A DNA stretch of 64,000 nt from Oceanirhabdus sp. W0125-5 (GTDB lineage: Bacteria > Bacillota > Clostridia > Clostridiales > Clostridiaceae), in contig NZ_CP115913.1 of assembly GCF_027938815.1 (NCBI RefSeq), forward strand, positions 1,584,001 through 1,648,000, written 5' to 3'. The notes beneath the pieces were generated by a model. The model was given only the letters and a program-made list of their open reading frames with translations. It ran no database searches and was not told the DNA's origin. The translations under genes and the position numbers were made by a program. Positions 36,161 through 45,850 of this stretch are shown one piece after another (the first letter of the stretch is position 1; the number at the start of each line of letters is the position of its first letter).

Positions 36161-36188
36161 TATAATGATACATGTGCAAACATTTTCA
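36161..36188 (+). promoter_or_regulatory. Pullulanase -10 element with overlapping cre-like operator
   Basis: TATAAT is at 36161-36166, 44 nt before the start codon; a clear -35 is not visible. TGCAAACATTTTCA at 36175-36188 agrees with the CcpA site pattern TGnAAnCGnTnnCA except for one A in place of G. A site just after the -10 would suit catabolite repression of a starch-degrading enzyme. Confidence 0.45.
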
Positions 36189-36209
36189 TAAACTTATGGG
36201 AGGGATATT

Positions 36210-39200
36210 ATGAAGTTAAAAAGAGTTTTAATTGGGTTCTTAGCTGTATGCCTTATGATGAGTAACTTTATTTTTTTTGGGTCAGCTTTGCAAACGTTTG
36301 CAGAAGAAACTAAAACAAAAGTTATTATTCATTATTCAAAAGATAAGAACAGTGAGTTAGACTGGAATTTATGGTTATGGGAAGTAGGTAAAGAAGGAAA
36401 GAAATATGAATTTACTGGAAAAGATGATTTTGGTTTAGTAGGGGAATATGAATTCAGTGGAGGGACTGAAGGAGTAGGGTTTATTGTTAGAACTGATGAT
36501 TGGGTTAAAGATGTAGATGAGGATAGATTTATAACAGAGTTTGTTAATGGTAAAGCAGAGATATGGTTGTTTGCCGGTGATCCTAAGGTTTACACTGAAA
36601 GTCCTGATATGTCTAAGGTAGCTAAATCTATGGAATTAGGAAATGAAACTGAAGTAACAGTTCATTATCATAGATTTGATAATAATTATGATGGATGGAA
36701 CTTATGGATGTGGCCAGATGGTAAAGGCGGCGCTACTTATGAATTCTCTGAGGAAGATGAATATGGTAAGATTGCTAGAATAAAAGTATCTGAAACAGAA
36801 GGTGTTAATAAGATAGGTTTTATAACAAGATTTTCAACTGGTGATAATGAATGGGCATCTAAAGAATTTGGAGATAGATTTATAACTAAATTTACTGAGG
36901 ATGGTAAAGCAGAGGTATGGCTTGTGCAAGGAAATGAAGGAGTGTATTATGATGTGAATGATGTGGATTTAAATCCTAAATTTATTTCAGCTACTTTAGA
37001 TTCCTTGAAAGAGATAAATGTTGAAGCCAATATTGATTTCCCTTTTAACTATGAAGGAAATGAAGGGTTTATTGTTAAAAGTAATGGCAAGCCACTTGAA
37101 ATAAGTGTTTATAGTACAGAAGTACAAGGTGGAAGAACAAAAAAAGCAACAATAGAATTGTTAGAAGATGCTCCTTTAGAAGGAGAACTTATTGTAGAAA
37201 AAGAGGGATATGGCAGTAAGAGAGTTGCATTAGGTAAAGTTATGAATAGTGACTCCTTTAATGAGTTATATTTTTATGATGGGGATGATTTAGGAAATAT
37301 ATATACTAAAGAAAAAACTACATTTAAAGTATGGTCACCATTTGCAGAAGAGATGTATCTGGTAGTTTATGATGATTATACAGATGAAAGTGGAGTAGAA
37401 ACTCCAATGGTAAAAGGTCAAAAGGGTGTTTGGGAGATTACTCTTGATGGGGATAAAGATGGTCTTATGTATAGATATAAGGTTAAAGTTAATGGTAAAT
37501 ATGATGAAGCTGTTGATCCATATGTTAGAGCAGTGACTGTGAATGGCGGCATGGGTGTAGTTCTTGATCTTACAAAAACTAATCCTAAGGGATGGAAGAA
37601 TCATAAGAGACCAGAATTTAAAAATTATAATGATGCTATAATCTATGAATTACATACTAGAGATTTATCAATGCATCCTGAATCGGGAGTAAACAATAAA
37701 GGTAAATTCTTAGGATTAATTGAGGAAGATACTACAGGACCGGAAGGAACTAAAACGGGACTTAATCACATTAAAGATTTAGGTGTAACACATGTTCAGT
37801 TGTTACCGATTTACGATTACGGCAGTGTTGATGAAACAGGTGATGGAACACAATTTAACTGGGGATATGATCCTGTTAACTATAATGCTATTGAAGGAAG
37901 TTATTCCACTGATGCATACAAGCCTGAAGTTAGAATTAATGAATTAAAAGAAGTTGTAAAAGGATTCCATAAAAATGGATTAAGAGTTATTATGGATGTT
38001 GTTTATAACCATATGTGGAGTGCAGAAGGATCAAGTTTCAATAAATTAGTTCCAGGATATTTCTTCAGATATAATGCAGATGGAACTTTTGCTAATGAGA
38101 GTGGTTGTGGAAATGTTATTGCTTCTGAGAATAAGATGGCAAGGAAGTTCATTGTTGATTCAGTTAAATACTTAGCACAAGAATACAACCTTGACGGATT
38201 CAGATTTGACCTTATGGGATTATTAGATGTTGAAACTATGAATGAACTTAGAGCTGAGCTTAAAGAAATAGACCCATCAATTATTGTAATAGGTGAAGGG
38301 TGGAATATGGGTGCTATCTTAAATGAAGATGAGAAAGCAAGTCAAACTAACGCTTATAAAATGCCTAATATTGGTCATTTTAATGACAGTATAAGAGATG
38401 GTTTAAAAGGTAGTGTTTTTGAGGAAGAGGATAGAGGATTTGTAAACGGAAAAGAAGGAATGGAAAACATAATCAAAGCAGGTGTTGTTGGAGGAGTAAA
38501 CTATAGTGATACAATCAATACCTGGGGAGACATAGAGCCAGATAGAACAGTGACATATGTTGAAGCTCATGATAATAATACACTTTGGGACAAGCTTGAA
38601 ATTAGTAATCCAGAAGATAGTGAAGAAGCAAGAAAAGATATGCACAGATTAACAGACGCAATTATATTAACATCACAAGGAATTCCTTTCATTCATGCAG
38701 GACAAGAATTTATGAGAACAAAGTATGGTGATGAGAATTCTTATAAATCTAGCGATGAAGTTAATAGATTAGATTGGCAGAGAAAATTAGAAAATATGGA
38801 TACAGTAGAATACTTTAAAGGACTAATTAAGATGAGAAAAGAGCATCCAGCCTTTAGAATGACTTCATCAGAAGCTATAAAGAAATCCATAGAATTCATT
38901 GATTCACCAAAGAATACTGTAGCTTATACAATTAAAGATGGTGCTAACAGCGATAGTTGGAATAATATCTTTGTAGCATTCAATGCAAATAAAGAGGATG
39001 TTGAGATTGAATTGCCTTCAGAAGGAAAATGGAATGTAGTTGTTAACAAAGAAAAATCGGGAACAGAAGTTATTGAAATAATGGAAGGGAAAACTGTTAA
39101 GGTTCCTGCCCTTGGTTCAGTAGTTATGTATGATAAAGAAAAGAGCAACAAGTTAATTTTCTTATGTGTAGCGGCATTTGTTGTAGTAGCTGCAGTTGGT

Positions 39201-39233
39201 GCTGGGATATTTATTGGTATGAAGAAAAAATAA
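36210..39233 (+). CDS. pulA: Cell-surface type I pullulanase (GH13) with CBM41 modules
   Basis: The 1007-residue protein has a signal peptide (about 1-31), two CBM41-like starch-binding domains (about 35-130 and 148-245, each with WNLWxW), a linker domain, a CBM48-like domain (about 350-445) and the GH13 barrel. Pullulanase markers are FNWGYDP, VIMDVVYNH, GFRFDLMG (nucleophile Asp667), VIGEGW (acid/base Glu696) and EAHDN (Asp788). It cleaves alpha-1,6 branches in pullulan and amylopectin. The C terminus is a single hydrophobic helix then MKKK, so the enzyme is held on the membrane instead of being released. GGGAGGG precedes the ATG. Confidence 0.93.
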   Translation: MKLKRVLIGFLAVCLMMSNFIFFGSALQTFAEETKTKVIIHYSKDKNSELDWNLWLWEVGKEGKKYEFTGKDDFGLVGEYEFSGGTEGVGFIVRTDDWVKDVDEDRFITEFVNGKAEIWLFAGDPKVYTESPDMSKVAKSMELGNETEVTVHYHRFDNNYDGWNLWMWPDGKGGATYEFSEEDEYGKIARIKVSETEGVNKIGFITRFSTGDNEWASKEFGDRFITKFTEDGKAEVWLVQGNEGVYYDVNDVDLNPKFISATLDSLKEINVEANIDFPFNYEGNEGFIVKSNGKPLEISVYSTEVQGGRTKKATIELLEDAPLEGELIVEKEGYGSKRVALGKVMNSDSFNELYFYDGDDLGNIYTKEKTTFKVWSPFAEEMYLVVYDDYTDESGVETPMVKGQKGVWEITLDGDKDGLMYRYKVKVNGKYDEAVDPYVRAVTVNGGMGVVLDLTKTNPKGWKNHKRPEFKNYNDAIIYELHTRDLSMHPESGVNNKGKFLGLIEEDTTGPEGTKTGLNHIKDLGVTHVQLLPIYDYGSVDETGDGTQFNWGYDPVNYNAIEGSYSTDAYKPEVRINELKEVVKGFHKNGLRVIMDVVYNHMWSAEGSSFNKLVPGYFFRYNADGTFANESGCGNVIASENKMARKFIVDSVKYLAQEYNLDGFRFDLMGLLDVETMNELRAELKEIDPSIIVIGEGWNMGAILNEDEKASQTNAYKMPNIGHFNDSIRDGLKGSVFEEEDRGFVNGKEGMENIIKAGVVGGVNYSDTINTWGDIEPDRTVTYVEAHDNNTLWDKLEISNPEDSEEARKDMHRLTDAIILTSQGIPFIHAGQEFMRTKYGDENSYKSSDEVNRLDWQRKLENMDTVEYFKGLIKMRKEHPAFRMTSSEAIKKSIEFIDSPKNTVAYTIKDGANSDSWNNIFVAFNANKEDVEIELPSEGKWNVVVNKEKSGTEVIEIMEGKTVKVPALGSVVMYDKEKSNKLIFLCVAAFVVVAAVGAGIFIGMKKK

Positions 39234-39246
39234 TTAAGAATTAAAA

Positions 39247-39277
39247 AAAGAAAGGCGCGTGAAACGTGCCTTTCTTT
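39247..39277 (+). terminator. Intrinsic terminator after pullulanase gene
   Basis: A 14-bp stem with one G-U pair (39247-39260 with 39264-39277) closes a GAA loop. It lies 13 nt after the stop. Confidence 0.82.
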
Positions 39278-39420
39278 ATGAAATTTACTAAGAATAATTA
39301 TTAAGAAAAAATCTAAAATCTCTAAATAATTCAGAAAAATAAACGATAATATTAAATGAAACTATCCGTTTATAATAATGTAGATTAAGTAATCGGAATG
39401 CTTAAGGAGGGGATTAGAGA

Positions 39421-41769
39421 ATGTTTGGACTAGCGGTTACAGCATTTATGAGCATAAAACATATAATTATTACAATGGGAATCCTCTTAATTGTAATTCT
39501 GGGGTATTTAGGATATAGATTATTGAGTATGAGAAGGCAAATAGAAGAAATAAATAGTGTTAAGGAAAAATTGAATGATGAGATACAAGAACGTTTATTA
39601 GCAGAAAGCAGAGCTATGAAATTTGCGGATATAATAAAATATTCAGATGATGCTATTATTGGAAAAGATATAAATGGATATATAACTAGCTGGAATTATG
39701 GGGCAGAGGTTATTTATGGATGGAGAAAAGAAGAGGTTATAGGGAAGTATATATCTATTCTTTATACAGAAGATAGGGAATGTGAAATCAATGAAATAAC
39801 AGAGAAGATTAAAAGTGGAAATAAGGTTAAAAATTTAAAAGCAAAGAGAAAAAGAAAAGATGATTCTGAAATATATGTTTCACTTACAGTATCACCAGTT
39901 AAAGATGGTACAGGTGAAATTATTGGAACTTCATCTATTTCTAGAGATATAACTTATCATATGGAAAGTGAATTGAAAATTCAAGAGAGTTATGAGGAAC
40001 TTTCTGCAGTTTACTCACAGTTAGCAGCTGCTGATGAAGAACTTAGAGCACAGTATGATGAACTTTTAGATAGGGAAAAGGAACTAAGAAATAGCGAAGA
40101 AAGATATAAATTAGCTTTAGAAGTTACCAATGATGGAATATTAGAATGGGATATAAATACTGACAGGTATTTTGTATCAGATAGATGGCACACTATTTTG
40201 AACTGTGATAATTCATATAATGAGAGTTTTGTGGAGTATCTAAAAAAAATAGTACATAAGGACGATATGAAAACTATACTAAGGGCTTATTTCAAGCATA
40301 TTAAAGATAGGGAAGAGATTTTTAAAAGCGAATTTAGATTGAGAACTTCTGATGGTGTATATAAATGGACATATTTTAAAGGGAAAATGATAAAAGATAA
40401 TGAAGGGAAACCTTTTAAATTCATAGGTTCACTTACTGATATTAGTGAGCGAATGGAGTTTCAAGAGAAAATTAGATTCCTTGCAAATTATGATACACTT
40501 ACCAATCTACCTAATAAAGCACTGTTTTTTAATACATTAGATAGAGAACTCAAAAATTCAAATGAGAATAATACAAAAGGTGCTGTTATTGCAATAGATC
40601 TTGATGAATTTAAAATAATAAATGATACGTTAGGACATGCAGTTGGTGATAAAGTTTTAATAGAAGTAGCAAATATTTTGAGAAAAGTAACGAATAATGA
40701 TTATCTTATATCTAGAACAGGAGGAGATGAATACGTCATCCTCATTAATAAATTTGAAGATATAAATGAAATCACAAGTATCTGTAGAAACCTTGGAGAG
40801 GTTATGAAGAAGCCCTTATCTATAGAAGATAAGGAAATATATACACGTTTAAGCATAGGAATCGCAGTCTTTCCTGATAATGGATGTGATAGAGAAACTA
40901 TATTTAAAAATGTAGATACAGCACTTTATGCATCTAAAAGAGGCGGTAGAAATAGATATACATTTTTTGATAAAGACCTAGGAGACAATATTATTAGAAG
41001 AGATAAAATTGAAAAAGGATTAAGAGAAGCACTTGAAAATGATGGATTACACTTGGTATATCAACCAAAAATAGATATAAATAATAATAAGATTGCTGGG
41101 TTTGAAGCACTTCTTAGATGGCACAGTGAAGAACTAGGATTTGTTTCCCCTCTAGAATTCATAGATGTGGCTGAGGAAAGAGGATTAATCTGTAAAATTG
41201 GTAACTGGGTAATCGAAAAAGCAACAAAGCAGAATAATGACTGGAAAAAACGTGGTTTTGAGTATGGCTCAATATCAGTAAATGTTTCACCAAAGCAGAT
41301 TCAAGGTGAAAACTTCATAGAAGAGGTTGAAAAAATAATTACTGATTGCGAAGTTTGCCCAACTTTATTAGAAGTTGAAATAACTGAGAATTCTTTAATG
41401 AAAGAATTTGATAATAATGTTAAGGTACTTAAACAATTAAGAGAAAGAAGAATTAATATTTCACTTGATGACTTTGGAACAGGTTATTCATCCTTAAGTT
41501 ATCTAAAAGAGCTACCAATCAATATATTAAAAATTGATAAATCATTTATAGATGATATAGAGCATGATCTTAATAAGAAGGCTATTGTAGATGGAATAAT
41601 TCAACTAGCTCATAAAATTAACCTGGATGTTGTTGCAGAAGGGGTAGAAAATGAAGAGCAGTTAATAATACTTAAAGAATTGAACTGTGATATTATACAA
41701 GGATACTTCTTTAGTAAGCCAATTTCACCGGAAGAAGTGGAAAGTAAATACTTTAATGGAGACTTGTAA
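39421..41769 (+). CDS. PAS-PAS-GGDEF-EAL cyclic-di-GMP turnover protein
   Basis: The 782-residue protein has one N-terminal membrane helix (about 12-36), two PAS/PAC domains (about 60-185 and 225-345) joined by a coiled coil, a GGDEF domain with intact GGDEY at 434-438 and an EAL domain starting EALLRW at 562. EAL metal and catalytic motifs EITE, DDFGTGYSS and AEGVE are present, so phosphodiesterase activity is likely. The inhibitory I-site (RxxD, five residues before GGDEF) reads TNND, so product inhibition is probably lost. AAGGAGG precedes the ATG. Cyclic-di-GMP could link to the Pel-type locus at the start of the window, which is speculation. Confidence 0.92.
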   Translation: MFGLAVTAFMSIKHIIITMGILLIVILGYLGYRLLSMRRQIEEINSVKEKLNDEIQERLLAESRAMKFADIIKYSDDAIIGKDINGYITSWNYGAEVIYGWRKEEVIGKYISILYTEDRECEINEITEKIKSGNKVKNLKAKRKRKDDSEIYVSLTVSPVKDGTGEIIGTSSISRDITYHMESELKIQESYEELSAVYSQLAAADEELRAQYDELLDREKELRNSEERYKLALEVTNDGILEWDINTDRYFVSDRWHTILNCDNSYNESFVEYLKKIVHKDDMKTILRAYFKHIKDREEIFKSEFRLRTSDGVYKWTYFKGKMIKDNEGKPFKFIGSLTDISERMEFQEKIRFLANYDTLTNLPNKALFFNTLDRELKNSNENNTKGAVIAIDLDEFKIINDTLGHAVGDKVLIEVANILRKVTNNDYLISRTGGDEYVILINKFEDINEITSICRNLGEVMKKPLSIEDKEIYTRLSIGIAVFPDNGCDRETIFKNVDTALYASKRGGRNRYTFFDKDLGDNIIRRDKIEKGLREALENDGLHLVYQPKIDINNNKIAGFEALLRWHSEELGFVSPLEFIDVAEERGLICKIGNWVIEKATKQNNDWKKRGFEYGSISVNVSPKQIQGENFIEEVEKIITDCEVCPTLLEVEITENSLMKEFDNNVKVLKQLRERRINISLDDFGTGYSSLSYLKELPINILKIDKSFIDDIEHDLNKKAIVDGIIQLAHKINLDVVAEGVENEEQLIILKELNCDIIQGYFFSKPISPEEVESKYFNGDL

Positions 41770-41822
41770 GAAAGAAGATTCAAAAGTTTTCGTGAGAGAG
41801 TAAATAAGAGAAAACTTAATAG

Positions 41823-42071
41823 AAATGGAAAGTTGAAAACGGAAAGTGGAAAACGATGGAGATTTCACTCTGTGAAATTTTAATCTTATTGTTCAAGTAA
41901 CAACATGAGTTTACTCGTTTTATTTTTTATAAAACCTTGTAGCTTTAATACAATATTTTATATTAGATAAAATGAGTAAAATCTTTTTAATCCAAAGAAC
42001 AATAAAATGTAGTTTCTGCTCAAAGAGCAGAAACATCCTACGTTTTCAACTTTCAATTTTCCATTTTCAAT
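41823..42071 (+). repeat. Nested-palindrome intergenic repeat, copy C
   Basis: The end arms are GGAAAACG type. The core hairpin reads GTTTTAT/ATAAAAC where the other copies have GTTTCAT/ATGAAAC, a two-sided change that keeps pairing. The 3' hairpin is TTTCTGCTC/GAGCAGAAA, which copy A carries on its 5' side. It begins 53 nt after the GGDEF-EAL stop and is followed directly by a terminator. Confidence 0.85.
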
Positions 42072-42072
42072 T

Positions 42073-42098
42073 AAAGCGCGGTTTGCCGCGCTTTTTTT
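42073..42098 (+). terminator. Intrinsic terminator after repeat copy C
   Basis: AAAGCGCGG (42073-42081) pairs perfectly with CCGCGCTTT (42086-42094) and is followed by TTTT. It probably ends the GGDEF-EAL transcript, about 300 nt past its stop, so repeat C is transcribed as part of that 3' UTR. Confidence 0.85.
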
Positions 42099-42163
42099 AG
42101 TGTCCATTAGACCATTAAAATCATAAAATAATATTAAGTTTAATTTTTATGAGAAGGGATTCT

Positions 42164-42676
42164 ATGGATAAAAATATTATTCTAGATGGTGATAGAATAG
42201 AGCTTGTAAGTGTTAGGGAAGAGTATATTTTTAAAATTATGAAATGGAGAAATGATGAGCGAATAAGAAAGTGGTTTTTAAGTAACGGAGGAATAGATGA
42301 AGAACAACAAAGGATTTGGTTTGCTAGATATAAAGAAAGACAAGATGATATAATGTTTTTAATAAAAGTGAAGGAGAATGGAGAAATTATAGGAAGTGTA
42401 GCTCTTTATTCAATTGACTTTAATGAGAAATGTTGTGAATTTGGACGAATGACTATTGGTGAATGGGAATATCTCAGAAAGGGATATGCTAAAGAAGCTA
42501 TAAGGGTCATATGTAAGTATGCATTTGAACAATTAAAAATGAAAAATATATATTTAGATGTACTGAATAATAATGAAAGAGCTATAAAATTATATGAGAA
42601 AATAGGATTTCAGTATGATGAGCAAGTTGAGAGAAAAGGTATAAAACTTGTAAGGATGGTTTTAAGACTAGAGTAA
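42164..42676 (+). CDS. GNAT family N-acetyltransferase (RimJ/RimL-like)
   Basis: The 170-residue protein has the GNAT fold: the first strand RIELVSVREEY, WRNDERIRKW typical of the Acetyltransf_3/RimJ-RimL group, and the acetyl-CoA loop in WEYLRKGYAKEAIRVICKYAF (R-x-x-G-Y-A), followed by NERAIKLYEKIGF. It should move an acetyl group from acetyl-CoA to an amine on a protein, antibiotic or sugar nucleotide. The substrate is unknown. ATG 42164 has AGAAGGGA upstream; the in-frame ATG at 42149 contains that site. Confidence 0.85.
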   Translation: MDKNIILDGDRIELVSVREEYIFKIMKWRNDERIRKWFLSNGGIDEEQQRIWFARYKERQDDIMFLIKVKENGEIIGSVALYSIDFNEKCCEFGRMTIGEWEYLRKGYAKEAIRVICKYAFEQLKMKNIYLDVLNNNERAIKLYEKIGFQYDEQVERKGIKLVRMVLRLE

Positions 42677-42692
42677 AAAAATCTGGATTTTG

Positions 42693-42701
42693 TGGTATAA
42701 T
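42693..42701 (+). promoter_or_regulatory. Extended -10 promoter upstream of glyA
   Basis: TGGTATAAT matches the extended -10 consensus; no -35 is evident. It lies about 180 nt before glyA. The leader contains three GAAATAC-like direct repeats (about 42714-42736) and a 6-bp hairpin CTTCAG/CTGAAG (about 42772-42796). I do not recognise a riboswitch. Confidence 0.45.
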
Positions 42702-42881
42702 TTATTGATGAAGAAAATACGAAATACGAAATACAAAGAAGAAAGAATAAAGAATGATAATATTCTTCATGCTTCAGAATATTTAATGTACTGAAGGAAC
42801 ATACTTTGAATAAAACAAAAGAATAAGAGTCTGCTTAATTGATATTAGAAATTGGCGGAGATATGAGAGAGGAGAAATTTT

Positions 42882-44114
42882 ATGACATTGGAAAATTTAA
42901 AGAAATTTGATAAGGATATATATGAGGCTATTAAAAATGAAGAGAGAAGACAGAATGATAAAATTGAACTTATAGCTTCAGAGAACTTTACAAGTGAAGC
43001 TGTTATGGAAGCTATGGGTTCAAAACTTACTAATAAGTATGCTGAAGGATATCCAGATAAGAGATATTATGGTGGATGTGAATTTGTTGATATAGTAGAA
43101 AATATCGCTAGAGATAGAATGAAAGAATTATTTGGAGCTGAGCATGCAAATGTTCAACCACACTCAGGTTCACAGGCAAATATGGGAGTTTACTTTGCTA
43201 TACTTGAGCCAGGAAACAAGGTGTTGGGAATGAATCTTACTCATGGAGGACACCTTACTCATGGAAGTCCAGTGAATTTCTCAGGAAAGCTATATGATTT
43301 TATATCATATGGTGTTGGTAGTGATGGATACATAGATTATAATGAGCTTGAGAAAATGGCAATAAAAGAGCAGCCGAAGATGATTGTTGCTGGAGCTAGT
43401 GCATATTCAAGAGCAATTGATTTTAGTAAGTTCAGAGAAATTTGTGATAAAGTAGGAGCGTATCTAATGGTTGATATGGCACATATTGCAGGACTTGTAG
43501 CTGCTGGAGTACATGCAAATCCGGTTCCATATGCTGACTTTGTGACAACAACAACTCATAAGACACTAAGAGGCCCAAGAGGAGGAGCTATACTATGCAA
43601 AGAAAAATATGCAAAACTTATAGACAAGAGTATATTCCCAGGTATACAAGGGGGACCCTTATGTCATGTTATTGCTGCTAAAGGAGTTTGTTTTAAGGAA
43701 GCAATGAGTGATGATTTTAAAACTTATATGAAACAGGTTCTAAAAAATGCTGAAACCTTATCAGTAGAACTTAAGAAAAGAGGTTTTGACATAATTTCAG
43801 GTGGAACTGATAACCATTTAGTGCTAGTAGATTTAAGAAATAAAAAAATAACTGGTAAAGATGCTGAAAGATTATTGGACGAAGTGGGCATAACTGTAAA
43901 TAAGAACACTATTCCATTTGAACCATTAAGTCCTTTCGTAACAAGCGGAATCAGAATGGGAACTCCTGCTGTTACAACAAGAGGATTTGTTGAAGAAGAT
44001 ATGATAGAGGTTGCAGACATAATTTCCTGGGCAATAGATAATGCTCAAAATGACCTTACTCCAGCGAAAGAGAGAGTAAAGAAACTTTGTGAGAATAAAA
44101 AACTATACGTTTAA
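42882..44114 (+). CDS. glyA: Serine hydroxymethyltransferase
   Basis: The 410-residue protein is full length. It converts serine and tetrahydrofolate to glycine and 5,10-methylene-tetrahydrofolate with PLP. Seen in order: [62 protein letters not shown] and the PLP lysine Lys227 in [21 protein letters not shown] precedes the ATG. It is a single-gene unit with its own leader; repeat copy D follows 4 nt after the stop. Confidence 0.97.
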   Translation: MTLENLKKFDKDIYEAIKNEERRQNDKIELIASENFTSEAVMEAMGSKLTNKYAEGYPDKRYYGGCEFVDIVENIARDRMKELFGAEHANVQPHSGSQANMGVYFAILEPGNKVLGMNLTHGGHLTHGSPVNFSGKLYDFISYGVGSDGYIDYNELEKMAIKEQPKMIVAGASAYSRAIDFSKFREICDKVGAYLMVDMAHIAGLVAAGVHANPVPYADFVTTTTHKTLRGPRGGAILCKEKYAKLIDKSIFPGIQGGPLCHVIAAKGVCFKEAMSDDFKTYMKQVLKNAETLSVELKKRGFDIISGGTDNHLVLVDLRNKKITGKDAERLLDEVGITVNKNTIPFEPLSPFVTSGIRMGTPAVTTRGFVEEDMIEVADIISWAIDNAQNDLTPAKERVKKLCENKKLYV

Positions 44115-44117
44115 AAG

Positions 44118-44260
44118 AAATGTATAATGGATAATTGATAATGTATAATGATTGACATTTCACTCTGTGAAATTTAAATTTTATTTGGTTAGAAGACAAG
44201 ATAAGATTACTCGTTTCATTAGGGATGAAACATTGTAGTGTAGATCCAATATTTTATTTA
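44118..44260 (+). repeat. Nested-palindrome intergenic repeat, copy D (right half lost)
   Basis: The left arm is ATAATG type (44118-44150), followed by TTTCAC/GTGAAA, TTACTCGTTTCAT with ATGAAACATTGTAG, and CAATATTTTATTT. The pairing partners on the right side (GATAAAATGAGTAAA and the second arm) are missing. It starts 4 nt after the glyA stop. Confidence 0.75.
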
Positions 44261-44315
44261 ATTTTACGCAAGTAAATTTGTATTGTAAAGAAGAAAAGAT
44301 TTAGGAGGAATACGT

Positions 44316-45791
44316 GTGCTTTTTAATAGTTTTGAGTTTTTTATATTTTTTCCATTAGTGACAATAGCATATTTTATTATTCCTCATAAATATAGATGGG
44401 CGCTTCTTTTGGGAGCGAGTTACTATTTTTATATGGTGTTGAAGCCTGAATATATAATACTAATTATAATATCTACTGTGATTGATTATTTTGCTAGTAT
44501 AATGATGGAAAAGCAGGATGATAAGAAAAAAAGAAAAAAGTTTTTATATTTGAGTTTAGTATCTAATCTAGGACTATTATTTTTCTTCAAGTATTTTAAT
44601 TTTTTCAATGATAGTATAAGGGCTGTAGTGGAATTATTTAATCTGCAATATAGTATAAGAAGTTTTGATATATTCCTTCCTATGGGGATATCTTTCTATA
44701 CCTTCCAAACATTGAGTTATACAATTGATGTGTATAGAGGAAGAAGAAAGGCAGAAAGGAACTTTGGAATATTTGCACTATATGTGACTTTCTTTCCACA
44801 ATTAGTAGCAGGACCTATTGAGAGATCAGATAGGTTGCTGCCTCAATTCTATGAAAAACATGAATTTGATTATGATAGAGTAGTGAGCGGATTAAGAAGA
44901 ATGTTGTGGGGATTTTTTAAAAAGATGGTTATTGCAGATAAAATAGCGGTAATTGTTGATAAAGTGTATGATTCGCCACAAGGTTACTCAGGATTTCCTC
45001 TTATATTGGCAACAGTATGTTTTGCTATTCAAATATATTGTGATTTCTCAGGATACTCAGATATTGCAATTGGATCAGCAAGAATATTAGGATTTAATCT
45101 TATGGAGAACTTTAAAACTCCTTATTTCTCAAAAAGTATAAGTGAATTTTGGAAAAGGTGGCATATTTCATTATCAAGTTGGTTTAAAGATTATGTGTAC
45201 ATACCATTAGGGGGAAATAAAGTTAAGATAGGGAGAGTATATTTTAATCTTTTTATAACATTTCTTATTAGTGGATTGTGGCACGGTACCAATTGGACAT
45301 TTGTTATATGGGGTGCCCTTCATGGTGTATATCTTATAATTGGTAGAATGACAAAGCCTGTAAAGAATATAATTTTCAGGAGTTTAAGATTAGATAAGAT
45401 ACCAGTACTTAATGTGATTCATGGGATGATTCAAAGAATTATAACATTCTCTCTGGTTTGCTATGGATGGATTTTCTTCAGAGGAAATTCTATAAATGAT
45501 GCAATGTACATAAGCAAGAACATTTTTAAAAATCTTGGTGATATGAAGAGTTTAACATATATTAAGAATACGGTATTAAATTTAGGGCTAGATAAACAGG
45601 AATTAATTATATTATTTATTAGCGTGGCAATACTTTTCCTAGCTCAACTAATAAGTAAAAGAGATGATGCTATAGAAAATATGCAATATAAACCTATACT
45701 ATTGAGATGGGGAGCATATTATTTTATATTGATTATAATAGTTTTCTTTGGAGTATTTAAAGGTGGACAGTTTATGTATTTTCAATTTTAG
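44316..45791 (+). CDS. MBOAT family O-acyltransferase (AlgI/PatA-like)
   Basis: The 491-residue protein has about 11-12 membrane helices and the AlgI-type MBOAT signatures LPMGISFYTFQTLSYTIDVYR, FPQLVAGPIERSDRLLPQF, YSDIAIGSARILGF, FWKRWHISLSSWFKDYVYIPLGG and the catalytic His in SGLWHGTNWTFVIWG. It passes acetyl groups across the membrane for transfer to a surface glycan. The GTG start at 44316 follows GGAGG. The next gene, an SGNH-like protein, is the usual partner that does the final transfer. Confidence 0.92.
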   Translation: MLFNSFEFFIFFPLVTIAYFIIPHKYRWALLLGASYYFYMVLKPEYIILIIISTVIDYFASIMMEKQDDKKKRKKFLYLSLVSNLGLLFFFKYFNFFNDSIRAVVELFNLQYSIRSFDIFLPMGISFYTFQTLSYTIDVYRGRRKAERNFGIFALYVTFFPQLVAGPIERSDRLLPQFYEKHEFDYDRVVSGLRRMLWGFFKKMVIADKIAVIVDKVYDSPQGYSGFPLILATVCFAIQIYCDFSGYSDIAIGSARILGFNLMENFKTPYFSKSISEFWKRWHISLSSWFKDYVYIPLGGNKVKIGRVYFNLFITFLISGLWHGTNWTFVIWGALHGVYLIIGRMTKPVKNIIFRSLRLDKIPVLNVIHGMIQRIITFSLVCYGWIFFRGNSINDAMYISKNIFKNLGDMKSLTYIKNTVLNLGLDKQELIILFISVAILFLAQLISKRDDAIENMQYKPILLRWGAYYFILIIIVFFGVFKGGQFMYFQF

Positions 45792-45850
45792 AAGGAAATA
45801 ATCCATTTAAATAAATCAATTTTCAACATAGAATATCTAGAGGTGCGCAT

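Noticed and set aside
42702..42881. A glycine, purine or folate riboswitch before glyA
   Set aside because: Only a small hairpin and short direct repeats are visible; no known aptamer core was recognised.
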